A DNA stretch of 64,000 nt from Pegea sp. RAD2-039 (GCA_034620365.1 JAQGEQ010000380.1:2046001-2110000); one strand, 5' to 3'; positions 48,987 to 62,007 are shown, numbered from the stretch's first letter. The notes: a model not told the origin generated them from the letters alone. Numbers and translations: made by a program.

Positions 48987-51005
48987 TTATTGCTGCTTCT
49001 TCTGATCTGCCTCACCGCTGCTGTCGTCTTCTGGTTTGCTCTCATTGCTTCTTTCTGAAGCCATTTTGTTGTAAGCGATCTCAAATAACTTAAGACTTTT
49101 TTGTTGAAGGTTAGAGAAAGCTTCACGAATTGATTCTGTGCTCTGAGATTCTTTATCAGCGAGTACTTGACGTAATTTTTCAATTTCTTCTTTGATATTT
49201 TCACTCTCCTCTTTGGGAAGTTGATCTTTAAACTCCTCCATCTTTGTTTCAGTATCATTGATCACACCCTCAGCCTGATTGATGATTTCAGCCTTCTCTT
49301 TACGTTCTTTGTCTTCTGCGGCGTATTCTTCTGCCTTCTTCACCATATTCTCGATCTCGTCTTTACTGAGACCTCCTGAAGATTGGATGACAATTTGTTG
49401 CTCACGCCCTGTGCCCTTATCGCGAGCAGACACATTCACAATCCCGTTAGCATCAATATCAAAAGTCACTTCGACTTGTGGTACACCTCGTGGGGCAGGT
49501 GGAATACCAACCAGTTGAAATTGACCAAGAAGCTTGTTATCAGCGGCCATCTCTCTCTCACCTTGATGAACTTTGATCTCAACTTGTGTCTGACCATCAG
49601 CTGCGGTACTGAAGACTTGACTCTTCTTTGTTGGGATCGTTGTGTTGCGAGTGATGAGTTTAGTAAAGACGCCTCCTAGAGTCTCAATTCCCAATGAAAG
49701 TGGAGTGACATCGAGCAGAAGAACGTCCGTCACGTTACCAGCAAGCACGCCACCTTGAATAGCAGCTCCCATGGCAACAGCTTCGTCTGGATTCACTGAT
49801 TTACTGGGAGTTTTACCGAACAAATTCTCAACTGTAGATTGAACTTTTGGCATACGAGTCATTCCACCAACTAAAATAATGTCTCCGATTTCACTTTTCT
49901 TTACATCAGCATCAGAAATTGCCTTCTCACATGGTTTCACAGTTCTTTGAATCAAATCACCGACCAAAGATTCAAGCTGAGACCTAGACATCTTCAAGTT
50001 CATGTGTTTTGGACCAGAAGCATCCATAGTAAGATAAGGTAAATTGATATCTGTCCACAGAGAAGATGATAATTCGATTTTAGCTTTTTCAGCAGCTTCT
50101 TTTACACGTTGTATTGCCATCTTGTCTTTTCTTAAATCAAGTCCTTGGTCTTTCATAAACTCAGCAAGCAAAAACTCGACAATTGCATTGTCAAAGTCTT
50201 CACCACCCAACATAGTATCACCATTTGTCGACTTCACTTCAAACACACCTTTTTGGATTTCAAGAAGAGAGATATCAAAGGTGCCACCACCAAGATCATA
50301 GACAGCAATCACTTTGTCGTCAGTTTTATCCATTCCATATGCAAGTGCAGCAGCAGTAGGCTCATTAATAACCCGAAGAACATTCAAACCAGCAATTTGA
50401 CCAGCATCTTTAGTAGCTTGACGCTGTGAATCATTGAAATATGCAGGTACAGTTACTACAGCATTTTTCACAGGCTGATTTAAATATCTTTCTGCTGTCT
50501 CCTTCATTTTTATAAGTACAAAAGCACCAACTTGTGAAGGTGAATATCGTTTACCATCTGTACCTTCCACCCATGCATCTCCATTAGTAGCTTTGACAAT
50601 TTTAAATGGACTTATTTTACATTCTTTTTGAATTTCAGGCTCATCAAAGCGACGTCCAATCAATCTTTTAGTAGCATAGAAAGTATTTCCAGGATTAGTA
50701 ACAGCTTGACGTCTAGCAGGAGTTCCAGCGAGTCTTTCACCTTCTCCGGTAAAAGCCACAACTGAAGGAGTAGTTCTAGATCCTTGAGAGTTTTCCAAAA
50801 CTTTTGCTTGTTTACCTTCCATTACAGAAACACAAGAGTTAGTTGTACCCAAGTCAATACCAACAACAGCTCCTTTTACCCCCTCTGAATATGCGCGCCT
50901 TAAAATGCTACTCAAACCACTATTGGTGGTAACATGATTTAAGTTGGTGAAATCATGTAGCAATTTCGAGTAGGGTCTGGCACATTTGAAAGCTGCTGAC
51001 AACAT
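48987..51005 (-). CDS. HSPA9: Mitochondrial HSP70 (mortalin), intronless
   Basis: Matrix chaperone that drives protein import and folding with GrpE and DnaJ-type partners, and acts in Fe-S cluster assembly. The single 672-aa frame is full length. It has a basic, acid-poor N-terminal presequence (residues ~1-40, ending near RRAYSEGV), then [18 protein letters not shown], the ATPase motifs [30 protein letters not shown] and [25 protein letters not shown], and [17 protein letters not shown]. The substrate-binding domain ([33 protein letters not shown]) and a helical lid follow. [21 protein letters not shown] and LGIETLGG favour the mitochondrial/DnaK class over cytosolic HSP70. The C-terminus (DQKKQQ) lacks EEVD and KDEL. 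An intronless coding region is notable beside intron-rich neighbours. The start ATG is the only one that keeps the whole presequence. Confidence 0.96.
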   Translation of the reverse strand: MLSAAFKCARPYSKLLHDFTNLNHVTTNSGLSSILRRAYSEGVKGAVVGIDLGTTNSCVSVMEGKQAKVLENSQGSRTTPSVVAFTGEGERLAGTPARRQAVTNPGNTFYATKRLIGRRFDEPEIQKECKISPFKIVKATNGDAWVEGTDGKRYSPSQVGAFVLIKMKETAERYLNQPVKNAVVTVPAYFNDSQRQATKDAGQIAGLNVLRVINEPTAAALAYGMDKTDDKVIAVYDLGGGTFDISLLEIQKGVFEVKSTNGDTMLGGEDFDNAIVEFLLAEFMKDQGLDLRKDKMAIQRVKEAAEKAKIELSSSLWTDINLPYLTMDASGPKHMNLKMSRSQLESLVGDLIQRTVKPCEKAISDADVKKSEIGDIILVGGMTRMPKVQSTVENLFGKTPSKSVNPDEAVAMGAAIQGGVLAGNVTDVLLLDVTPLSLGIETLGGVFTKLITRNTTIPTKKSQVFSTAADGQTQVEIKVHQGEREMAADNKLLGQFQLVGIPPAPRGVPQVEVTFDIDANGIVNVSARDKGTGREQQIVIQSSGGLSKDEIENMVKKAEEYAAEDKERKEKAEIINQAEGVINDTETKMEEFKDQLPKEESENIKEEIEKLRQVLADKESQSTESIREAFSNLQQKSLKLFEIAYNKMASERSNESKPEDDSSGEADQKKQQ

Positions 51006-54000
51006 TCTAAGTATTTTATGGTTACTAAAATAAAAAAATAATAATGTTAAATATATTTAAATAATATAACTTCATTATAAATTATATTTGCAAAATATTT
51101 CAGAAATTAACTTCTTTATTGTTTACTTATCATTTACAAACAAAGTTTTTTGATATTATACAAATGATTCTCATAAAGTTAAATATTTTTCTAGACTAAT
51201 TAGATTATCTTTGAAACTTAATATAACTTACCAATATGAGCAAAATGAAATATCATAAAAAGATGATATGAAACAAAAAATATTTTATGAATATATACAT
51301 AAAAGTATAAAATCAATTTTTTTAAACTTTTCAAACACTTGAATCATAAAATTTCAAAAACTTCTCATTTTATATAAAACAAAGAACTAGACTATTTAGA
51401 CTGATTAAAATTTTGCTAAATGATTTTCTTACAAGATGATGAGATTATAAAAAAACTTAATTTAACTTAAATTAATGTGAGCTAAATTTATTGTAATAAA
51501 ATCTATATATATCAAAAATCACAAAAACTATTTAAAATCGCTGTTTCTGTCTTAGAATACAAGAATTAAGTACTAAAAAACTTTCAAAAAAATTTAGATA
51601 AAATTTGTAGAATAGTATTTGTTTGACATCATAAAAAATAATAGAAGAAAATACTTCAAGATTTTAAGTTTAACCAAATAAATGTGACGATGTATAAATA
51701 TTACGATTTCGAACCATAATAAGCTGAAATAATCTTTAAATGTTAATGTCATTTTGACGATTTATAAGATTCAAATCTAAAGAACCTACACGAAAGCATG
51801 TAACCTTGATTTAGCAGTTGAATCAAACAATGTGGATTTTTTTGAATTTGACCTATAAATAGTTTTAATTTTCTTTAAAAAAAGACATTTTGAGAACTTA
51901 AAAATGATTGTATTTAGATAAGCCAGCAGAGTAAAGGGTGTAAAAAATTTATCCACCATCATTCTGGAGTCTTGATTGATAAAGATAGTAATGATATAAA
52001 AAAGCTGACCTTAAAGAGCGTGCTTCTGAACTTTTACTTTAGACACAAGATTACATGAAAAATAAACTTTGTAAGTAAATATAATATTTAGTTTTTATAT
52101 TCTAATGCTGAGTAAATTTTCATATCAAAAATTGCAATTTATTTTTATACTTTTTTCATTCATTGAAAAAATAAATTACTTAAACTCATTAAAAAACAAA
52201 TTATACACTATGTACCGACTTAGTACATGTACTAAAAGTTTTTAATAGAAAATGCGCAAGTACAAAAATTAAGCTGGCTAAAAAGCATTACAATTATAGT
52301 CACAGAACACAATAAAAAATTATTTGATTAAAGAGTTTTAATTATTTCCCAATCATTTAATCAGAAGCGAAATATTAAAGTATTTATGCTAATTTAAAAA
52401 AAAATTCTAACAACTTTGCAAAAACAAAATTAAAAATAGTTGTTAAAGATTATTTTTACTGTTTTTTAAGTAGTTTATCTTATAAAATTTATTTATCTAT
52501 CTTATTTAACTAATTTATCTTTAAAAATATAATTATATGTCTTTAGTAAAAGGTGCTGATCACCTTATCACAAAGGTCGCTAAGTAACCTTCCACTTTTC
52601 CAGTAAAGTTATAGCAGCATATGTAGGGATTTTCACAGTATCTCATCGCCTTGTTGCTATAATTTTGCTGGTATTGAGTCTTGTCACATTTTAGCTGCTT
52701 GATTATTTTTGATAGTCTTCTCAATTGACGGAAATTGGTATTTTGATATACGGAGAAGAGTTTTTTATATATAGGGCACTTGGAGCAGAAGAATGACTGA
52801 AAATGTTCAACCTACCTAGATAAAATAGAGTTTTTATCAATTAGCAGTGGTATCAAAACTTTGTAGAGAATTCTCAGACTTAAACATACAACTGATTTTT
52901 TCCTAAAAAGACATCCTAAAAACATATTTTTCTGAACTTCTTGATATTTTTTGTCAAAACTTTTTCAAAATTTCTCTGTTTTTCAATTTAGGGTTAGTTT
53001 CGATGATTCCAAGGTCTATTTTAGCCTATTTCAGAAGAGGTGGTTTGTTGCATCGTTCATACTTTCAAACTTCGTCAGATTGATAATCGAAACTGACCTT
53101 GTCAACTCGAAGCATTTTTCATTGCTACTTTGAGTAGGAGTATCTTGTGTTTTGCAGGAGCGTTTGAAACGAGATTGAAAGTCTGCGGAGAATTGAACTA
53201 TATTAGAATCGTCCACCTTATGGTTATGGAAGTATCCACTAAAAATTGTAGAGTACTGAATGTTGTGCGAGGTGAGACTTATAGGTTTGATCCCAACCTA
53301 TCATAAGGTTTTTCATAATCAAGTTATCGATCATGAAACTAACACGTAAGTGACACTTCCTCGACCAGAGGCACAAGCTTCACTAAGAGCAGCAGTACTC
53401 AGACGATCGAAAGAAACTAGTTCCGATCGCTTCATCGTCAATTTAGTATTCCGATAAACCGTTTCACATTTTGCCATTTGTATAAAATAAATACTCATTA
53501 GGTACGGTAAGGTCATCTGAAAGAGAGCTTTTTTCAGACCACCTTTTCTGTGTGGCACATTCTGTGTGGAGCAAGTGGTTCAAAAAGTCAGTAAAAGATT
53601 TTGTTGTTTACCACAAAAGAAAGAAAAAACACTTGTGATAAAAAAAGATTTAATTTTGGGATTTCATTTTTTAAATGGTATTTTGCTTGATCAAATCAAG
53701 AAGTTGGTCAGTACGAAACGTTTTATTAAAAATTGAAACACTTTTTGAAAAAGAAAACAACAAAAAGTGAAATAATTCATTTTTAGAATACAAGTGATTT
53801 TATAATTTTATTGTTCGTATAAAAAACAAAAATGTTTAACCCTAAATTTCAAAACTTCCTAAGACAAAATAAATCTCCACAAAAATAAGAAGTACAAAAC
53901 GTAAAACAGAAGCTTGATTGATCATTAGAAAACATGAACCTGCTGAAGATGAAGACTTTTCTTCAAATTTCAAAGTATTTTAAAAAGTGTGGAAACAAAG

Positions 54001-54043
54001 TTGAGATATTTTACAAGATCTACATCTAGAATTATAAAATGAT
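51006..54043. other. Intergenic region between HSPA9 and FCP1
   Basis: Contains the HSPA9 upstream region (both neighbours are on the minus strand). AT-rich to about 52550, then a less AT-rich stretch to about 53600 that holds only short unrelated frames. I recognise no gene, TE domain or heat-shock element array. Confidence 0.5.
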
Positions 54044-57000
54044 TCAGTCATCTTCATCCATGTACTCCAGTTCCCGGCCAATCCGATCTGCCATCATCTC
54101 ATCAAACTCATCGATGCTGGAATCATCTCCGGAGGAGCTACCAGGCTCGAAAGAATTCCTGCAGAAGATGAGATAGTTGATAAAAAACAATAGAAATCTC
54201 ACACTAACAGATTAAAAGAGTTTGTGGGATATTCCTTCTCTCTCATCTTCTTTTCGTTTTCATCGCTTGAAGAAGACTCTAAATCATCAACCTGAAGAAG
54301 ATCATATAAAAAGAAGAAGATGAGAAGGAAAGGAAGACCTCAGCTTTCATGTCTGCTATCACACTTTCCGAAAACATTACGTCGATAGGAATCATTTCGG
54401 CCATACTAGCTTTTCGTTCACGAGCTGCAAACAAGAAAAAAGGGGTTGAAATGGGGCGTGTGGGGTATGGGGCATCACACACGTCTGTTGTCATCACTAC
54501 TAGTGGTTGTTGTGATGGTTGGTGGTGGTAACAAGTTGTTGGTGCTTATTGGAACAACTGCACTAGGATCTGTAGAGAATAATGATGAGTAGTTGTTAGT
54601 AAATAGGGTTGATGTTTACGTTTGAGGGATGAATATAAAGGATTGATCAGCTTATTATGTTGAATCCGGACTAGAGCTTCATGAACCCGGAACTCAAATC
54701 TTGGGTCTTTGACTTTTTTGATAAGCTTGTCTGTAATCAGATGCAAAGTTAGATTGGAAGATGAGAGATTTGAGGAAAGACCTGAGTTTTCAATAGCTGC
54801 TGGTTTTTTTATTGTCGAGTTATGTGATTTAAATAAAGGAACTGGAAAATCAGATTCGTCTAATTTCTTCCATCTATTAAAGATTAAAAGTTGGTTTTGA
54901 GGATGTACTATGGACTCATTACCTTTCCGAACATGCCCATAACCATTTAATGCTGACAAAATGAATTTTTTTGTTTCCTATTTTTATTGCATTCTGATAT
55001 TTTACAGTTCCTTTTTTACCACAAATTAAATGAGTTGTATCTTCTGAAATCTAAGAATATCAATTGAAGAATTAAAACTATCTCAAATTTGAAATATATT
55101 AGATGATTTGCAAAGCGCAGTAAATCTCTTCTAATAATTACAAGACTTGTAGGATAGAGTAACGATTATTTGCGTGAGAAAGTTTTACAAATCAAGACAT
55201 AAGTGTTCCTAAAAATTTTGCCTTTTTATACACAATTGAAACTACCTACTAGAAACTTAGAAAACTTAAAAATAATTTGAGAACTTACATCTTTATCAAT
55301 CTTAGCTCCGAGCTGCTTAGCAATCACGTAAGACCGGTGCTTACTATATGGTTGATAAAAGTTATGTGGAATAATTCCAGTCATAACAATCCTACAGCCA
55401 TACAGCACCTGTCACAAAAGATCGAGTGATTAGATTTAGATTAAGTAGTAGGTGATGCAAGGAACCTTGCTCCGTATAAAAGGGATTATTTCACAAGTAT
55501 TTGGGGGTATGGCAAATTTCTTGTCAATAAATTTGTCAAAAGCTTCATAATAAGTTTGATGCACAGAGAGAAGAATTTCTTTCAAAGATATTAAATAAAC
55601 ATCGCGATCAACAATCTCTATAAAGATCAAGATGTTGATGAGGTTGTTGAAGATGAAGAGCATTTCACCTTGATCGACGTTTGATCCTTTACTTGCTTGC
55701 TTGTCAAGATCAGCTGCCTCATCTGCAGCAGTAGAGGAACTTAAAAAATCTTCATCCACAGAGCTTTGATCCGAGACTTCGAGTTGAGAATCTAGAAGAT
55801 TTGTTTCGACTTTTTCTGATACTTAAATATCAAATTTTACTCACTGTTATCTGTTGTTTCATCTATATCATCTGACGTCACTTCGGGGACATCTGACGTC
55901 ACTTCTTGGACATCTGACGTCACTTCGGGGACATCTGACGTCACTTCGGGGACATCTGACGTCGCTTCTGGGACATCTGACGTCGCTTTTGGGACATCTA
56001 ACGTCACTTCGAGGGCATCTGACGTCACTTCGGGGACATCTGACGTCACTTCTGGGACATCTGACGTCGCTTTTGGGACATCTGACGTCACTTCTGGGAT
56101 ATCTGGGGTAATTTCGGGGACATCAGACGTCACTTCTGGATCATCTGGAGTTTCTTCAGGGTTATTTGAGATAGCGTTAGTGCTCTCTTGAGTGACTTTT
56201 GTGGGGTCTTCGTATTTGGGAAGCTTATTTAGTGAATCATTAAGATCTTCTTCTGTTGAAGCTTTTCTTTTCCTTTTTCGAATCTTTAAACAAAATCCAA
56301 TCAAATAAGTTCTAAATATTCAAAAAGCTTACATCCGTTTCTACTTCTTCTTCATCTTCTGTTTTGCTCTTGACTAGCTTTTCAGGGCTGTTGATGTCCC
56401 CAGATCCTAGAAAAATAAAGATCAGATGATGAAGGTTAGAGCATAAGATTATAAAACTGAGATGTTGAAGATCAGATGACAAAAATCAGTAAATGAAGAG
56501 CTAACCGGGAAAGAAAGAGTACTTCTTAACTTGAACAAGATTACTAGAACTGCCCCAAACATCGTCACGGTCGTCAATCATACAGACCATAGAAGGGCCA
56601 CAAGGAAAGAGGTGTCTATGACAACCAGTCTCAATTGAAAATGTCCATGACAATTTTTGTCATACTTTAAATTGCTCGATTTACGTTGAGGATGGAAACA
56701 TTCATCTCTTGAAAGGATTCGCTCAGCAAATAGTTTCTGATCAGGATCAAGAAATGAAGCGATTCGATGTGCGTAGAGTCGCGATCCAAACGTGACAATT
56801 TGCATCTCGAAGTAATGAGTCATTTCAGCGAGAAATTCACGACATCCGGGCCTTAGTTTAGTAAACAAAGTAGGCTCATGACGTTGTAACTGAAAAGTGA
56901 AAAACTCCTGCAAAGAAATCGAATATTTTCACGTTGTTCGCTTTCCTAATTCATTTACTTCATTATTTTTACAATGTTTTGCGTGAGCTGGGTTCTGTGT

Positions 57001-58528
57001 GGTATGTAGCATGGTTTGATCGAGATCTACTAACAATACCAACTTTCTTTGTCGATGCAGCCTTTTCTTATCTTGTAGACCGAGTTCTTCTGCTTCCTGT
57101 TAATAATATGAGTAGCTGAAAAGCAACTTGTCGTTTTGCTTACCTCACGACTAATCTTTAACTCTGGTACATTAGGTATCATGGAAACCTGAGCATGTCT
57201 TTGCGGCTGTTCAAGGCTTTAAGGAAAAACTGAGATAAGGTAGTTGGTTTGGAATAAAAGCTACTTACAGTTGTAGGTCTTTACCGCATTCAGCGCACAT
57301 ATCTTTAATGACAACATCATGACTACAACCTTCTAATTCCATTAAAATTTGTCTATGACAATAAGTACAAGTGTTTTAGAGTTAGTCATATTTGAACAAC
57401 ATTTTTGACTCATTAATATTCTAAATCATTCTGTCAATATTTTTGAATTAGTTGTATTTATTATAACAAAATGAATTCAACTCAAATCTATTTTAAAATT
57501 TGTCAATAATGAGGTTTAAACTTGGAATAATTTATTTATTTATTACAATAAATGTGAAGGAGGGTGCCTAAAGAGGGCACCTCTCGCTAACACACATTCT
57601 CACAAATTAGAAATTTGTCAATTTTTGTGAAACTGTTAAATATTTAAAACAAAAAGTGAATAGAGAAGCTCCTAATGCTGTCCCATTTATAACCATTTTG
57701 CTTAAAGTTAAAAGTTCCTTAGGTTTGAATAGTTTGGTCAGAATCATATTTTAAATAATTGGAGAACTTTTATAATCTAAAAGTTTCTAATCTTTCAAAC
57801 TGTTTGACATTTTAGATATGAAATGGTAAACAACTGAAATATAAAAATATTCAAAGAACCGACAAGTCTTGTTCAAAAGTTATTAAAAAGGATTCACAAT
57901 AATATTAAAATATCAAATTAATTACAATTTGATGTCCATAATAATATTTATCTCACAAAGCTTATACATTAGAAATAAAACATATTAAGTTCTTAGTTTC
58001 AAATTAGTAAAACTTTAACTCAGAAATAAAAAAGTTATTTAATTTATATAAATTTATATAATATTTCTTTATTAAGATAAATAACAATAAATTGGCAGCT
58101 ATCTTTCAATAATAGAATAATTTATTTAATAAACAGAAGATTAATTGAAAGATAACTGAAAATAATATAAAAGTATTTCAATAGAATATTACATTAAAAT
58201 ATTCAAATTTTAAACTTTAGCGATTTATAGAGAAAACTATTTTTTTTTCTAAAATCATTCTTTAAATAAAAATGGAATTCCAAAAAAGCATCACTCACTT
58301 CACATCTATCACCTCTCCTACTTCAGTGACAAATATTTTTTTGATTTTTCCAACTTCATTAGATCTTAACTTCAGCTGTTTATTATTTTTATCCATTACA
58401 TTAGAATATGTAAGAAGCTGTGTTCCCTGATTGATTGAATCTCCTATAGATACATGCCATTCTATAATTTTTATCTTTTCTAGACTAGGACTATAAATGA
58501 AACTCATCTTAATAAAATAACTCTGCAA
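54044..58528 (-). CDS. CTDP1: RNA polymerase II CTD phosphatase FCP1, 17 exons
   Basis: Nuclear Ser2/Ser5 phosphatase that recycles Pol II by dephosphorylating the RPB1 tail. Exons: 58299-58528, 57269-57352, 57144-57216, 56959-57096, 56666-56907, 56506-56615, 56333-56406, 55845-56283, 55669-55821, 55466-55617, 55289-55408, 54923-55050, 54620-54873, 54483-54569, 54339-54424, 54209-54291, 54044-54158. All phases join; 538 aa. N-terminal biotinyl-lipoyl-like fold (GDSINQGTQLL); CxxH..CAECG segment; catalytic LVLLVDLDQTMLHTT (DxDxT); FTFGSRLYA-type text (VTFGSRLYAHRIA); MVCMIDDRDDVW; a BRCT domain (RIVMTGIIPHNF to IKWLWACSER); an acidic tail, DEFDEMMADRIGRELEYMD, where family members bind TFIIF. 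Between catalytic domain and BRCT lies a long repeat of PEVTSDV units. Several introns are 50 bp. Confidence 0.95.
55862..56130 (-). repeat. 21-bp coding minisatellite in FCP1 exon 8
   Basis: About 13 units of 21 bp keep frame and encode seven-residue repeats (consensus PEVTSDV, with KA and other variants). Seven units contain the perfect palindrome TGACGTCA, the cAMP-response-element core. It encodes a flexible Pro/Glu/Thr/Ser linker between the FCPH catalytic and BRCT domains. Confidence 0.9.
57530..57612 (-). mobile_element. LINE-1-type 3' tail in FCP1 intron 1
   Basis: The minus strand reads GAGAATGTGTGTTAGCGAG, GGTGCCCTCTTTAGGCACC and CTTCACATTTATTGTAATAA. No tRNA head is visible, so it is a truncated LINE-1 or the tail of a SINE like that at 23053-23255. 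Confidence 0.65.
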
Positions 58529-58921
58529 AAAAAATAGATTAGAAGATGAATTCTTTTCAATTATTAAATAAATAAAACAATTTATTGGTTAGAATTATAA
58601 TTCTATAATTGTTACTTTTATACTTTGATCACAACTTAAAATCAATATTAAAGTACAAAGTAATAACTTCATTATAAACAAACATAATAATTTTTTTATA
58701 TATTTTAATTTAAAGTTAGTTTAATAGAAAATATATCCCATTTTAATAAAGAAATATTTAGTTTATAATATACAAATGATACAATAAACAAAAAAATACT
58801 TCTTAACATGCTTAAACTATAAAAAATATTTTTATTTTTGATTACCTAAAATTACAACAACATAAAAAATAATAAAAATAAAAACATGCAAAAAAGTATT
58901 TGTTTATAAAAAATGATTATT

Positions 58922-58955
58922 TATTTATTTCAATAAATGCGAAGGAGGGTACCTG
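58922..58955 (-). mobile_element. Very short LINE-1/SINE tail scrap
   Basis: AATAAATGCGAAGGAGGGTA and a few more bases match the 3' end of LINE-1 in minus orientation; upstream of the FCP1 gene. Confidence 0.5.
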
Positions 58956-59764
58956 AAAAGATTACTGATAAAAAACTACCATTAAAAAATATTTAGAAAT
59001 AATAAAATTTAAGTTACACTTCTTTTTCAAGCAAAACATTTAATAAAAATATCAACATAAATAATTATTGAAACATTGCAATTTAATCACTAATAACTTT
59101 AGAGTTCAATGATTAGCAGTACTATCAAACAAATTTTTTTAATTAAAATGGACATCAAACCTCATAGTAGACCGGCATGTGATTTTTATAAAATTAATGT
59201 TTGTTGAAAATTGATACTTATGCTAGTTGAAAGATATACATTTATCAAATCTTACAAGATATGAAAGCTATTGAAAACTTTCAAAATAGCAATTCATAAA
59301 TATATTTAGATAAAAAAAAAATTTTCTATGCAATTATTTAGGGCGCGTATTTCTAGTATAGTGCCATATTATCAAGACTATATTTTTGTATTTCGCACTT
59401 ACATTGTCAGCATATGGTTTGTAATCTACATATTAAGACGTCAAACTACCTTTGCAATATTTAAAATTGATAGAATAATGTCTTAAAAAACTTGATTTAT
59501 TGAAAATTAAATTTATTTGACTGTTTTATAGGCTTATCAATTATAACCAAACTGTTTAAATAAATTCAAATGACTATTTCAAGATTATACTTTTTAAAAC
59601 TTGCACTCTTGGTTTAAATATCTTTAAAGCTTTTTTTAAATTTTATTTAAACTTTTTATCTAATTTTACTTAAATTCACACACTTTCTTTTACAATCATC
59701 TGTTATTTTAAGATTTATTTATCAACTTTAGCTTCTTAGGTAATGTGCTACTATCAAGTTGCTT

Positions 59765-60168
59765 CGACCACCTGTGGGGTGCAGTGGTTACTCTACCCAC
59801 CTACTAGACTAAAAGTTTTGGGTCGAGCCAAGGTGGGCATACATCTGCGACAAGAAAAAGTCCATAAAACCCTGGTAAAAAGGCCCTGTAAGTCTGGTTA
59901 ATGACAACTTTTATAATAGATGAAAAATTCTGAATTTAAAGCCGCAGTAAGAGCTTCCTAAGCAGTTTATCACTGTACTCAGTGTCGTTCTGGAAGCTCG
60001 TGCGACGCCAGCTGAGCGCAGCTGCATCAGTCAGTCAGTCTGTTTCGCTACATAACCTAGCTGGCGTGGAGAGTGGAATTCTACTGCATGGGCAACAACT
60101 GGATTTTCATATTTCTCGCACTGACATATACATGATCCTTTTTAGCCGAAGCAGGAAAAAAAACACAT
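59765..60168 (+). mobile_element. tRNA-derived SINE with conserved core, copy 2
   Basis: Plus-strand copy of the element at 22437-22810. The head shows GTGGGGTGCAGTGGTTACTC (box A-like) and TTTTGGGTCGAGCCAAGG (box B-like), then CCCTGGTAAAAAGGCCCTG, CTCAGTGTCGTTCT, GCGACGCCAGCTG, CGCAGCTGCATCAGT and a GCCGAAGCAGG end followed by an A-rich tail. A short CAGT slippage (CAGTCAGTCAGTC) sits at about 60028. Confidence 0.8.
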
Positions 60169-60689
60169 AAAATGCTTTTTTGGATTAAATTGTCAACTTA
60201 TCTGAGTTTATTCCGCACAATCGATAGAAATGAATTATTTATTGTGTATAAGCTTAATTAATCTTTAAAAATACGACAGTTTATAATGAATTATGTTTTT
60301 TTATCAATCACGTTTTAATAGTGTTTCTATTAAATACTTTTAGATAATTAGCTTCGATTTTTACACAAGTAAGTAGAATTATGTAAGAAATAGGAAAACA
60401 ATTAAAATTGTCAGTTTGGTCACTCAAAAGTATGTACAGTTAATGGTACTCAACTGTAAATAGTGGTTTATACTAATAATCTACAAATCGCATTCGAAAT
60501 TTTTCTATTTACTTAACGCATGGCTGCATATAACAAATATAAAAATTTTTCTTTTGTTTTTACTTTTGAGCTTGACTGCAGAGAAATAAAAAGAAGGTCT
60601 CAAGTACCATAGTTCAACATCAGTTGATATAAAAGTGTGATCTATAAAGAAATCATTAAAGTTGAAATGAGAGAGACCATTAACAATTT

Positions 60690-60790
60690 TAAATAATTTG
60701 GTCGGAGGCCAGGCATCGATGATGCAGAGATTTAATATTAGGAAAAGGACACATCAAAGACGAATTTCATAGTAAACGATCATTGAACGA
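60690..60790 (+). repeat. Diverged copy of the LINE-2 3' region
   Basis: GGCATCGATGATGCAG...ATTAGGAAAAG aligns by eye with GCATCGATGATGTGAC...TATTAGGAAAGAG at about 38230-38270. It is much older than the other three copies. Limits are approximate. Confidence 0.4.
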
Positions 60791-61212
60791 ATAAAAGTTT
60801 AAGAATATCTTTTTTAAGGTTAACAATCCATGCAAAAGATTGAACTCTAAGCCAGGACAGAAGTGTTTGGTTAAAAGTTTTATTGGTCTCTAAATCTTTT
60901 TGGCTTTAAAAAGTTCAATAATTTATAATAAAGTAAGCAAACCAATGTTGATTAACTGGTTTACGTGATAAGCCCATTTTAATTCATAAAATGTCTAAGT
61001 CTTTAATGATAGGTCATTAGTAATTTTTTATCTAAATAGAAACATTGGGTTAGAATTTGAGGGTTCTTTAATTAAGAGATGAAAATATTTATCGGTAGCT
61101 AGCTTGGGTCTTCTAGATTAAAGCCAATGGGTTAATAAACTTCAAACAAGATTGAAGATTTTTCTAAAACATATAAATAGTTTTATTTCAGTGTTCAGTT
61201 CTTTAAAAAAAA

Positions 61213-62007
61213 TTATAAAAACCAAGGATTTGACTTTATATCTTTTATAGTAGGTCTTTCGTATGGATCAACTTGTAATATTTGTTTCAAAAAGCCTTTT
61301 GTAGATTCTCTAATATCTTGAAGAGAACAAAGAATATTACTAACTTGTTCTTCAGTTATTGTTTCATCTATAAAATCGCCATCAGAAAAAGGAAGTTTTC
61401 CAGCTAAGCAAAAATACAAAAGTATACCATAGGACCAAATATCGGCTTTAAATCCATCATAATTTCTGCTTTGTAGAACTTCAGGAGCATTACAACCAAG
61501 TACATCTTTGAAGTTAGAGCAAAGTCTGTTTTCATATCCAACATTTTCACTTAAACCAAAGTCAATAATTTTGACCTGTTGATTTTTGTCTAGCATCACA
61601 TTTTCTGGTTTGATATCTAGATGAACGTAGCCTTTAGTATGAATGTAATCAATAGCATTAACTATTTGTTTAAAAATTGAAGCAGTTTCAGAGTTGTCAG
61701 TGAGACGATCATACAAACTAACGTATTGTTTTAAATCAGGTCCTTCAATATATTCCATGATTATATATGCTCTTTCATTTTCTTTTTTCCATGAACAAAA
61801 TTTTATAACATTTTCATGATGTAATGATTCTAATGTAAGAGCTTCTTTTATGATCATTTTGTAAGAAACTTCATAATTCTTAGTAAGATATGCAAATTTG
61901 ATTGCAACTTTTGTTTTGATTTGGCAATCGTTAGCCAATTTGACTATACCAAAATGTCCAGTGTTTAAAGTTTTGAGTATTTCAAAACGATTTTCTAAAA
62001 TTTCCAT
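61213..62007 (-). CDS. Serine/threonine protein kinase, CAMK-like, intronless
   Basis: A 264-aa frame that is essentially a bare kinase domain. Visible residues: glycine loop NTGHFGIV (15-22, with Asn replacing the first Gly); catalytic Lys37 in VAIK; HLDIKPENVML with Asp131, Lys133 and Asn136; DFG at 149-151; NAPEV for APE (174-176); YDGFKADIWSYGILLY; DPYERPTIKDI near the end and the usual PWFL finish. HLD in place of HRD makes it a non-RD kinase. The YDGFKADIWS text and PWF ending resemble CAMK-group (AMPK/TSSK-like) kinases; I cannot name the family. It has no regulatory region. The start ATG gives the standard distance to the glycine loop. Confidence 0.85.
   Translation of the reverse strand: MEILENRFEILKTLNTGHFGIVKLANDCQIKTKVAIKFAYLTKNYEVSYKMIIKEALTLESLHHENVIKFCSWKKENERAYIIMEYIEGPDLKQYVSLYDRLTDNSETASIFKQIVNAIDYIHTKGYVHLDIKPENVMLDKNQQVKIIDFGLSENVGYENRLCSNFKDVLGCNAPEVLQSRNYDGFKADIWSYGILLYFCLAGKLPFSDGDFIDETITEEQVSNILCSLQDIRESTKGFLKQILQVDPYERPTIKDIKSNPWFL

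Noticed and set aside
53331..53558. 75-aa minus-strand frame
   Set aside because: No recognisable domain, no splice partners and no composition signal; consistent with a chance frame.
55854..56111. Plus-strand frame of repeating GHLTSLR/LLGHLTSL units
   Set aside because: It is the antisense shadow of the FCP1 minisatellite.
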